Source of the DNA: DASRHK01 sp035650495
GTDB taxonomy: Bacteria > Pseudomonadota > Gammaproteobacteria > Nevskiales > Nevskiaceae
Reading direction: 5' to 3'
Assembly: GCA_035650495.1 (NCBI GenBank)
Contig: DASRHK010000168.1
Coordinates: forward strand, 1-22,291
Length of the DNA stretch: 22,291 bases
The notes below the pieces were generated by a model. The model did no database searches, had not been told where the DNA came from, and saw only the letters and a program-made list of their open reading frames with translations. This document shows, piece after piece, positions 1 through 6,965 of the stretch (position 1 is its first letter; every line of letters begins with the position of its first letter). A program made the translations under genes and the position numbers.

Positions 1-364
1 CGGCCGCGCGGTGGAAGCCGTCGATGTTCTGCGTCAGCACGGTGAAGCGCTCGTAGCGCGCTTCGAGCATCGCCAGCGCCTCGTGCGCGACGTTGTGCTT
101 GCAGTCGCGGCACGACGCTTCGATCTGGTGGATGTACTTCCAGGTCACTTCCGGCCGCGATCGCATCATCGCGCCGGACAGCGCCTCCTCGATCGGCACC
201 GCGTCCTCGGTCAGGTCGGACTCGTAGAGCCCGCCGATGCCGCGATAGGTCGGCAGCCCGGAATCCGCGGAGATGCCGGCACCGGTGATGGCGAGCACCC
301 GTCGCGCTGCGCGCAGCTCGGCGGCGACGGCATCGAGCACGGCGTTGGCGCTAAGATCGGGCAT
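1..364 (-). CDS. Sir2-family NAD-dependent protein deacylase, 5' part (3' end lies outside the window)
   Basis: Sirtuins remove acyl groups from lysine using NAD+, giving nicotinamide and O-acyl-ADP-ribose, in the cytoplasm. The 121 visible residues show the NAD-binding GAGIS motif at residues 28-32, followed by an SGLPTYR segment, and the TQNIDGFH motif at 111-118; both are hallmarks of the family. The catalytic His and the zinc Cys pairs normally lie further on and are not visible here. A CRDC at residues 85-88 precedes the NID motif, so it is not the usual zinc site. The ATG at 364-362 gives 27 residues before GAGIS; a GTG at 340-338 would give a shorter, equally plausible N-terminus. The gene is divergent from the TetR gene and shares its start-codon bases. 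The family is secure; substrate and subclass cannot be told. Confidence 0.9.
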   Translation of the reverse strand, partial: MPDLSANAVLDAVAAELRAARRVLAITGAGISADSGLPTYRGIGGLYESDLTEDAVPIEEALSGAMMRSRPEVTWKYIHQIEASCRDCKHNVAHEALAMLEARYERFTVLTQNIDGFHRAA

Positions 365-998
365 GCCCCGCAAGCCCGCGCACGAGCAGTTCGACACGCT
401 TCAGGCGATCCGCGATCACGCGTTCGAGCTGTTCGGGCGGTTCGGCTACGAAGGCGTGTCGGTCGGCGACATCGCCAAGGCGGCGAAGCTGACCAAGGGC
501 GCGCTCTACTGGCATTTCCATGGCAAGGACGATCTGTATCTCGAGTGCCTGAAGCGGCTGCATGCGATCTTCGACGAGTACATTTTCGATCCGATGCGCG
601 CCCAGCAGCAATCGGTCCCGCGCATCATGGCGCTGTTCTCCGGGCTGACGCTGATGCTGCGCGATCCGCGCATCGCGCAGGGCGTCGCCGGCTACTGGCT
701 GGTGCCGTCGCGCACCGAGCGCGACGCTTTCCTGCACGCGCATCGCAAGTTCGAGGAGTCGTCGCGCGCGACCGTGCTCGAGACGCTGCGCCTCGGCGTC
801 GAGCAGGGCCGCTTCAATTTCGGCGACGATCTCGAAGACATGGCGCGCGCGATCATCCTCTTCGTCGAAGCGCTCGTGCTGCCGCTGCGGCACTTAAGCC
901 CGAACGACATCAGCCGCATGATGGGCGTGTACGCGCGCACCTTGTTCCGCGCATACGCAGGCGCCGACGACCTGCTCGCGCTGACGCGCGCGCTGTAG
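363..998 (+). CDS. TetR-family transcriptional repressor, probably of the adjacent RND efflux operon
   Basis: This 211-residue protein has the TetR length and a clear N-terminal DNA-binding domain (about residues 10-57). The helix-turn-helix falls at about 33-52 and contains the KGALYWHF signature. The rest is a helical ligand-binding and dimerisation domain, as in AcrR-like efflux regulators. I chose the ATG at 363 because it places 8-10 residues before the first helix; an in-frame ATG at 273 would add 30 residues that lie inside the opposing sirtuin gene. The RND adaptor starts 75 bases after the stop, and a perfect palindrome lies between them, so the inferred role is repression of the pump, relieved by a pump substrate. 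The ligand is unknown. Confidence 0.93.
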   Translation: MPRKPAHEQFDTLQAIRDHAFELFGRFGYEGVSVGDIAKAAKLTKGALYWHFHGKDDLYLECLKRLHAIFDEYIFDPMRAQQQSVPRIMALFSGLTLMLRDPRIAQGVAGYWLVPSRTERDAFLHAHRKFEESSRATVLETLRLGVEQGRFNFGDDLEDMARAIILFVEALVLPLRHLSPNDISRMMGVYARTLFRAYAGADDLLALTRAL

Positions 999-1014
999 GC
1001 GCGGAACGCGCAGC

Positions 1015-1030
1015 GAGACCGAACGGTCTC
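1015..1030. promoter_or_regulatory. Palindromic operator, probable TetR binding site
   Basis: GAGACCG (1015-1021), AA, CGGTCTC (1024-1030) is a perfect 7-bp inverted repeat with a 2-base centre. It lies between the TetR gene and the RND adaptor, at the position of the -35 element and spacer relative to the -10 box at 1039-1044. No T tract follows, so it is not an intrinsic terminator. Binding by the TetR product is inferred from position and symmetry. Confidence 0.72.
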
Positions 1031-1038
1031 ATCCGGGA

Positions 1039-1044
1039 TAAAAT
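1039..1044 (+). promoter_or_regulatory. Probable -10 box (TAAAAT) of the RND efflux operon
   Basis: TAAAAT matches the sigma-70 -10 consensus at five of six positions. It lies 8 bases after the palindrome and 29 bases before the adaptor ATG at 1074. No good -35 is seen; the palindrome occupies that place. Expected transcription start is near 1051. A weak GGA-type ribosome site follows at 1061-1063. Confidence 0.5.
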
Positions 1045-1073
1045 CGCCGCAATCAGATCCGGAAAACAACTCC

Positions 1074-2297
1074 ATGGATTGGCGTACCCGACCCTCGGAC
1101 GGCGGCGCGTTCGTCGACGAAGGCAAGAAGGACCGGCCCTGGCTGGTGATGGTGCTCGCAGTGGTTGCCGTGATCGTGCTGATCGGCGGCGTCAAGGCAT
1201 GCAGCATCATGGCGATGATGAAGGGCATGCAGCAGCCCGAGCCGCACGCCACCGTCACGTCGATGAAAGCGGGCTTCCAGGACTGGCACAGCTCGCTCGA
1301 TGCGATCGGCAGCGTGCACCCCGTGCACGGCGCCGATCTGTCGACGGAGCTCTCGGGCGTCGTCGACGCCATCAACTTCCGCTCCGGCCAGGACGTCAAG
1401 GCAGGCGACGTCATCCTGCAGCTGCATGCCGCGACCGAGCAGGCGCAGTACGATCTTGCCCGCACGAACTTCGAGCGGGCCAAGGCCCAGAACACGCTGA
1501 AGCTGATCTCCAAGGCGGATTACGACGCGGCGCTTGCGCAGTACGAAGCCGCCAAGGCGACGGGCGAGAAGAAATCGGTGCGTGCGCCGTTCGCCGGACA
1601 GCTCGGCATCATCACGGTGACCGTCGGGCAGTACGTGAACCCGGGCGACCGGATGGTCACGCTGCAGGCGCTCGATCCGATCTACATCGACTTCACCCTG
1701 CCGCAGCAAGCGCTGTCGCAGATCGCGCCCGGACAAGCCGTCGCCGCGAGCGTCGACGCCTATCCCGCCGTCAGCTTCTCCGGCACGATCGAAGCGATCG
1801 ATCCGAAAGTGGACGAGCGCACGCGCAACGTCGCCGTGCGCGCCGCGTTCAAGAATCCGGAGCACAAGCTGCTGCCGGGCATGTTCGCGAGCGTCTCGGT
1901 CGACGTCGGTCAGCCACAACGCTATCTCACGCTGCCGCAGACGGCCGTGACGTTCAATCCGTACGGCGAGACGGTCTACGTCATCGTGCCGCGCGGACAG
2001 GAGAACGCACCCGATCCGAACGCGCCGCCGGAAGCGCGACCGCAACCAGCGCCGCCCGCGGCTGACAAGTCGAAGCCCACGGGCGATCAGCCGCCGGACA
2101 ACACGCGCGTCGCGCGCCAGGTGTTCGTGCAAGTCGGCCCCAAGCGCGGCGATCAGGTCGCAATCGTCAAGGGCATCAGGGAAGGCGACGAGGTCGTGAC
2201 CAGCGGCCAGCTCAAGCTGCGCAACGGCATGCCGGTCGACGTCGACAATTCCGTGCAGCCCACCTTCGACCCGAATCCAACGCCGCAGGAACAGTGA
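1074..2297 (+). CDS. RND efflux periplasmic adaptor (membrane fusion protein)
   Basis: Adaptor subunits link an inner-membrane RND pump to an outer-membrane channel. The 407 residues show a basic N-terminus, a membrane anchor at about 23-40, the first lipoyl half ending near 118, an alpha-hairpin at about 119-168, the second lipoyl half beginning RAPFAG (170-175), a beta-barrel domain at about 200-280, and a membrane-proximal domain ending in the family motif SGQLKLRNG (377-385). Two points are odd. The hairpin seems about one heptad shorter on each side than I recall for relatives. A Pro/Ala/Asp-rich stretch at about 308-345 interrupts the membrane-proximal domain. The pump gene follows after 16 bases. 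It resembles the MexH/VexC branch, but no specific gene name can be justified. Confidence 0.94.
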   Translation: MDWRTRPSDGGAFVDEGKKDRPWLVMVLAVVAVIVLIGGVKACSIMAMMKGMQQPEPHATVTSMKAGFQDWHSSLDAIGSVHPVHGADLSTELSGVVDAINFRSGQDVKAGDVILQLHAATEQAQYDLARTNFERAKAQNTLKLISKADYDAALAQYEAAKATGEKKSVRAPFAGQLGIITVTVGQYVNPGDRMVTLQALDPIYIDFTLPQQALSQIAPGQAVAASVDAYPAVSFSGTIEAIDPKVDERTRNVAVRAAFKNPEHKLLPGMFASVSVDVGQPQRYLTLPQTAVTFNPYGETVYVIVPRGQENAPDPNAPPEARPQPAPPAADKSKPTGDQPPDNTRVARQVFVQVGPKRGDQVAIVKGIREGDEVVTSGQLKLRNGMPVDVDNSVQPTFDPNPTPQEQ

Positions 2298-2313
2298 GCG
2301 CGCGCGGCCGCAC

Positions 2314-5300
2314 ATGAAGTTCACCGACATCTTCATCAAGAAGCCGGTGCTCGCCACGGTGGTGAGCCTGCTCATCCTCGTGCTCGGCTTGCGCGCGGTG
2401 TTCGGCTTGCCGATCCGCCAATTCCCGAAGACCGAGAACGCGACGATCACCGTTACGACGGTGTACTACGGCGCGAGCCCCGATCTCATCGCCGGCTTCA
2501 TCACCACGCCGATCGAGTCCGCGGTCGCCGAAGCGCAGGGCATCGACTACCTCACGTCGAACAGCTCGAGCGGCGCGTCGACGGTCACCGCAACCCTGCT
2601 CCTGAACTACGACGCCAACCGCGCGCTCTCCGAGATCACGACGAAGGTGAACTCGGTGCGCAATCAGCTGCCGCCGCAAGCGCAGCAACCGGTCTATACC
2701 GTGCAGGTCGGCGAGCGGCAGTCGGCGATGTACATCGGCTTCAACAGCGAGACGCTGTCCGCCAACCAGATCACCGACTACGTGATCCGCGTCGTACAGC
2801 CGAAGCTGCAGGCCGTGCCCGGCGTGCAGAACGCGCGGCTGCTCGGCGAGCGTCAGTACGCGCTGCGCGCGTGGCTCGATCCCGCAAAGCTCGCAGCCGT
2901 CGGCGTCACCGCCGACGACGTCTACTCGGCGCTGCAGAACAACAACTATCTCTCCGCGCTCGGCTCGACCAAGGGCCAGATGGTGCGCGTCGATCTCACC
3001 GCCGGCACCGATCTGCACACCGAGGACGAGTTCCGCAACCTCGTGGTCAAGCAGAACGGCGGCGTGCTGGTGCGGTTGCGCGACGTCGCGACCGTCGTGC
3101 TCGGCGCCGAGGATTACGACTCCAACGTCGCCTTCAAGGGCAAGCGCTCGGTGTTCATCGGCGTCAACGTCGCGCCCAACGCGAACGTGCTCAGCGTCAT
3201 CGAGGGCGTGCACAAGATCTTCCCGGAGATCCAGTCGCTGATGCCGGCCGGCTTGCACGCCGAGATCGGCTACGACGCCGCGGGCTACATCAAGGCGGCG
3301 ATCCACGAGGTCGAGAAGACGCTGATCGAGACGCTGCTGATCGTGACCGTCGTGATCTTCTGCTTCCTCGGCAGCGTGCGCTCGGTGATCATCCCCACCG
3401 TCGCGATGCCGCTGTCGCTGATCGGCGCGTTCTTCATCATGCTGGTGCTCGGCTACAGCATCAATCTGCTGACGCTGCTCGCGCTGGTGCTCGCGATCGG
3501 CCTGGTGGTCGACGACGCGATCATCATCGTCGAGAACGTCGACCGCCACATGAAGCTCGGGCAGTCGCCGATCCAGGCGGCGTTCGCCGCGGCACGTGAG
3601 CTGGCCGGCCCGATCATCGCGATCTCGATCGTGCTGATCGCGGTCTACGTGCCGATCGGCTTCAAGGGCGGCCTGACCGGCGCGCTGTTCTCCGAGTTCG
3701 CCTTCACGCTCGCCGGCGCGGTCGCGATCTCGGCGGTGATCGCGCTGACGCTGTCGCCGATGATGTGCTCGCGCTTCTTCAAGCCCGAGCACGATGCCGG
3801 CGCGAATCGCCTCGTCGCGCAGATCGATCGCAACTTCGAGTGGTTCACCAACCTGTACCGCCGCGTGCTGGCACGGATGCTCGCGTCATGGAAAGCCGTG
3901 GTCACCTTCGGCTTCATCGTCATCGCGCTGATCTGGGTGATGTGGTCGCTGCCGATGATGGGCGTGCTCGCCAAGAGCGAGCTCGCGCCCGCCGAGGACC
4001 AGGGCTTCATGTTCAGCGTCATCCAGGGACCGCCCGATGCGACGACCAAGCAGATGGGCGTCTATCAGCGCCAGGCGTTCGGCGTGATCAGCTCGGTGCC
4101 GGAGTACGAGAACGCGTTCCAGTTCGACGGCTCCGCGGTCGGCCCGGTCAACCAGGGCTTCGGCGGCATCGTGCTCAAGCCCTATTCCGAGCGGCATCGC
4201 AGCATCACCGCCGTGCAGAAGGAGCTGCAGGATCGCAGCAACAAGATCGCCGGCGCGAACATCTTCTGGATCAATCCGCCCTCGCTGCCCGGCTCGAGCG
4301 GCGCGTATCCCGTCGACTTCGTGATCCAGACCACGGCGCCGTTCCGCGATCTGTATCAGGTCGCGCAGAGCGTCATGGCGAAGGCGATGGCGAGCGGCAA
4401 GTTCTGGTTCCTCGACAACGATCTCAAGATCGACAAGCCGCAGACGACCGTCGTCGTCGATCGCGACAAGGTCGCGACGCTTGGTCTCACACAGAAGGAC
4501 GTCGGATCGGCGCTGTCGAACATGCTGGGCGGCGGCTACGTGAATTACTTCAGCATCGCGGGACGCTCTTACAAGGTGATCCCGCAGGTGCAGCAGGAAG
4601 AGCGCCTCAATCCCCATCAGATCAAGGATTATTACCTGCGCACGCCGGCAGGCGACATGATCCCCGCGTCGACGGTGATCTCGTTCAAGACGGAAACGGT
4701 TCCCGAATCGATCACGCATTTCCAGCGGCTGAACTCCGCGACGCTCGGCGGCGTGACCGGGGCCACGCTCGGCGAAGCGCTCGACACGCTGCGCAAGATC
4801 GCGGCGGAGACGCTGCCGCAGGGCTACTCGATCGACTTCGGCGGCGGCTCGCGCCAGTACGTGCAGGAGTCCGGCGGCTTCCTGACCACGCTTGCCTTCG
4901 TGCTGATCATCATCTACCTCGTGCTCGCGGCGCAGTTCGAGAGCTTCCTCGATCCGCTCATCGTGATGATGTCGGTGTTCATGGCGATCTTCGGCGCGAT
5001 GGTGTTCATGTTCCTCGGCTTCGCCACGCTCAACGTCTACACGCAGGTCGGCCTGGTCACGCTGGTCGGCGTGATCAGCAAGCACGGCATCCTCATCGTG
5101 CAGTTCGCCAACGAGCAGCAGAAGCTCGGCAAGTCGAAGCGTGAAGCCGTCGAGCTCGCCGCGTCGATCCGGTTACGTCCGATCCTGATGACGACCGCGT
5201 CGATGGCGATGGGCGTGGTGCCGCTCCTGATCGCGGCGGGCGCCGGCGCCGTCGCTCGCAATCACATGGGCGTGATCATGTTCTGGGGCATCTCGATCGG

Positions 5301-5409
5301 CACGCTGTTCACGCTTTTCGTGGTGCCTGCGATGTATCTCCTGCTCGGTGCAGATCACTCGCGCGCCGAGCCAATCGCTGACGGCGAAGCGCCGGCACCG
5401 AGCCACTGA
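2314..5409 (+). CDS. RND multidrug efflux pump, inner-membrane subunit (HAE1 type)
   Basis: This proton-driven exporter takes amphiphilic compounds from the periplasm or membrane and passes them through a tripartite channel. At 1031 residues it has normal family length. The first membrane helix follows an MKFTDIFIKKP start. Proton-relay acidic residues D400 and D401 sit in helix 4 (VVDDAIIIVENV), and the matching lysine K923 lies in helix 10 (ISKHGILIVQ), equivalent to the AcrB D407/D408/K940 set. Two large periplasmic loops lie at about 30-330 and 550-860. No strong ribosome site precedes the ATG, so coupling to the adaptor is likely. No outer-membrane factor is encoded nearby, so it probably uses a channel encoded elsewhere. 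The last 101 bases also encode, on the other strand, the tail of a zinc protease. The substrate is not readable from sequence. Confidence 0.95.
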   Translation: MKFTDIFIKKPVLATVVSLLILVLGLRAVFGLPIRQFPKTENATITVTTVYYGASPDLIAGFITTPIESAVAEAQGIDYLTSNSSSGASTVTATLLLNYDANRALSEITTKVNSVRNQLPPQAQQPVYTVQVGERQSAMYIGFNSETLSANQITDYVIRVVQPKLQAVPGVQNARLLGERQYALRAWLDPAKLAAVGVTADDVYSALQNNNYLSALGSTKGQMVRVDLTAGTDLHTEDEFRNLVVKQNGGVLVRLRDVATVVLGAEDYDSNVAFKGKRSVFIGVNVAPNANVLSVIEGVHKIFPEIQSLMPAGLHAEIGYDAAGYIKAAIHEVEKTLIETLLIVTVVIFCFLGSVRSVIIPTVAMPLSLIGAFFIMLVLGYSINLLTLLALVLAIGLVVDDAIIIVENVDRHMKLGQSPIQAAFAAARELAGPIIAISIVLIAVYVPIGFKGGLTGALFSEFAFTLAGAVAISAVIALTLSPMMCSRFFKPEHDAGANRLVAQIDRNFEWFTNLYRRVLARMLASWKAVVTFGFIVIALIWVMWSLPMMGVLAKSELAPAEDQGFMFSVIQGPPDATTKQMGVYQRQAFGVISSVPEYENAFQFDGSAVGPVNQGFGGIVLKPYSERHRSITAVQKELQDRSNKIAGANIFWINPPSLPGSSGAYPVDFVIQTTAPFRDLYQVAQSVMAKAMASGKFWFLDNDLKIDKPQTTVVVDRDKVATLGLTQKDVGSALSNMLGGGYVNYFSIAGRSYKVIPQVQQEERLNPHQIKDYYLRTPAGDMIPASTVISFKTETVPESITHFQRLNSATLGGVTGATLGEALDTLRKIAAETLPQGYSIDFGGGSRQYVQESGGFLTTLAFVLIIIYLVLAAQFESFLDPLIVMMSVFMAIFGAMVFMFLGFATLNVYTQVGLVTLVGVISKHGILIVQFANEQQKLGKSKREAVELAASIRLRPILMTTASMAMGVVPLLIAAGAGAVARNHMGVIMFWGISIGTLFTLFVVPAMYLLLGADHSRAEPIADGEAPAPSH

Positions 5410-6772
5410 CGAGCCCGAGCAGCACGAGCAAGACGATCGTCGAAGCGTCGAGCGCACCGCCGCTGCTGCTCGACCCGCCACCGCTGCTGTTGCCGCCCCC
5501 GCCGCCGCTGCTGCCGCCCGACGTGGGCGGCGGCGCGCTGCTCGCCATGTTGGGATAGAGATACTTGATGCCGGCGAGATCGTCGGATCGCAGCGAAGCA
5601 CCGCGTCCGTCGCCGTGGATCGACGGCCGCATGATCGCGTCGTTGAGCAGCGTGTTGGTGATGCATGCGATCAGGCCCGCGTCGCCGCAGGGATGCGCGA
5701 GGCCGAGCGTATGGCCGAGCTCGTGGCCGAGCACTTCGGCGATGTTGCCGTTCTCCGAAAGCACGCAGCCGGCGCCGTCCTGCACGACCGTGTCGACCTC
5801 GACGATCACCTTGAACGTGCGGCCGTTGAGATCGCGCGTACCCGCGCTGCGCCACGCGGTCATCGCGACAATGCCGCCGCCACCGCAGTTGTAGCTGCCC
5901 GCGATGTCGCCATTGGGATCGTTGAACAGGACCGAGTTCACGCCGTCGCCGCGATTCAATCCGCCCGACGCGCCGTTGACGCCGCCGTAGACGTAGCGGA
6001 CGTTGCTGCCGCCGTCGTTGTTCCAGGCGTTGATCGCGGCCGCCAGCGCGCCGTAGCCGCCGCCCGAAAGACCCGCCTGCCCGACCGGTCCGCCGTACAG
6101 CGTGATCGATCCGCCGTTGTCGAACTGGAACCAGCGCGGCGGCGGCGCCGTGTAAAGCACGTATTTCGCCGTCATCACGTCGCGCGGCTGCGCGTCGCTC
6201 CAGTAATCGGCTGCCGGCGCGAGACCCGCGCTGCGGCTGCGCAGCCACTTCGCGAAGCGATCGAGATTGCGCACGCGCTCCGGCTGCGCGGCTTTCCCTG
6301 GTGAGGAAAGCTCGGCTTCGGACAGGTCGCGGACGAGGACCTGCTCACCTAACGTCGTCGAGCGGACGTGGAATGCGCCGAGCGCCATCTGCGCGATGTC
6401 GTAGTTGCCGTCGCTGCGCGCGTTCAGGAACAGGACGGCGGTCTCCGAAGGCTCCAGGTGCACGACACCGGGCACCGTCAGCGCGCCGGGTAGATTCGCG
6501 TCGACTGCGCCCGGCTGGCGCACGGAGATCTCCGATCCGCCGACCGATCCCTTGAGCACCGCGTCGACCTGGATGCGATAGCGCTGCGCGTCGAGCACCT
6601 GGCCCGGCATCGCGTCGTGCGCGAGCACCTTGCCGACGACGATCGCGTCCGCCGGATCGGCGAGCGCCTCGTCGCTGATCGGCACGTAGCTCATGGCGTG
6701 GGCGGCGGGGACATGGCACATCGCGGACACAAGCGCGCACGGCAGCGCGAGCGCGCTGGATCGAATCTTCAT
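5309..6772 (-). CDS. Exported matrixin-like zinc metalloprotease with a C-terminal sorting-type tail
   Basis: The 487-residue product begins with a signal peptide (about 1-26, ending PAAHA). Residues 27-150 form an N-terminal domain I do not recognise. The peptidase domain (about 200-408) carries the metzincin zinc motif HELGHTLGLAH with H350, E351, H354 and H360, and a plausible Met-turn at M381, so it should be active. A Gly/Ser linker (about 418-439), a hydrophobic stretch (445-460) and a basic cluster (463-470) follow; this resembles GlyGly-CTERM-type signals for anchoring or processing. The tail continues 17 residues beyond the basic cluster, longer than usual. I chose the ATG at 6772 because the signal peptide starts there; an upstream in-frame start at 6865 would add 31 unlikely residues. 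No clear Shine-Dalgarno is seen. The target protein is unknown. Confidence 0.88.
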   Translation of the reverse strand: MKIRSSALALPCALVSAMCHVPAAHAMSYVPISDEALADPADAIVVGKVLAHDAMPGQVLDAQRYRIQVDAVLKGSVGGSEISVRQPGAVDANLPGALTVPGVVHLEPSETAVLFLNARSDGNYDIAQMALGAFHVRSTTLGEQVLVRDLSEAELSSPGKAAQPERVRNLDRFAKWLRSRSAGLAPAADYWSDAQPRDVMTAKYVLYTAPPPRWFQFDNGGSITLYGGPVGQAGLSGGGYGALAAAINAWNNDGGSNVRYVYGGVNGASGGLNRGDGVNSVLFNDPNGDIAGSYNCGGGGIVAMTAWRSAGTRDLNGRTFKVIVEVDTVVQDGAGCVLSENGNIAEVLGHELGHTLGLAHPCGDAGLIACITNTLLNDAIMRPSIHGDGRGASLRSDDLAGIKYLYPNMASSAPPPTSGGSSGGGGGNSSGGGSSSSGGALDASTIVLLVLLGLVSGSVPALRRQRLARRASDLHRAGDTSQAPRKA

Positions 6773-6950
6773 CGGGGGGTCACCAACAGAAGGGAACAGG
6801 CGGCGGAGGGCGCCGTGCAAGCTGGGTGCCACGGATCGATAGCGGCCGGCGCCGTGAAAGCGCACGGCGGTTGCCGGGATTTCGTCCTCACCGTCGGGAA
6901 ATCGGCGGCGGCGACGGAGCCTGCATGGAGCAAACCTACTGGTGCCCTTC

Positions 6951-6956
6951 TAGAAT
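6951..6956 (+). promoter_or_regulatory. Candidate -10 box (TAGAAT) immediately before the HAE3 transporter
   Basis: TAGAAT matches the -10 consensus at five of six positions, but only 9 bases separate it from the ATG at 6966. Transcription from it would begin about 3 bases before the start codon, giving an almost leaderless message; no Shine-Dalgarno is visible there. No convincing -35 is seen. The 193-base divergent spacer (6773-6965) shows nothing else I can name. Confidence 0.35.
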
Positions 6957-6965
6957 GGCACCCGG

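Noticed and set aside
335..346. The CRDC at residues 85-88 of the sirtuin as a zinc site
   Set aside because: In sirtuins the zinc cysteines come after the NID motif and the catalytic His; this pair comes before it. The codons themselves lie near 101-112.
11..2065. A 684-codon plus-strand frame spanning three genes
   Set aside because: It runs out of frame through the sirtuin, TetR and adaptor genes and is Arg/Ala-rich without any family motif.
5440..5530. A tandem repeat or triplet-repeat array
   Set aside because: It is the codon run for the Gly/Ser-rich linker of the protease, of irregular unit length.
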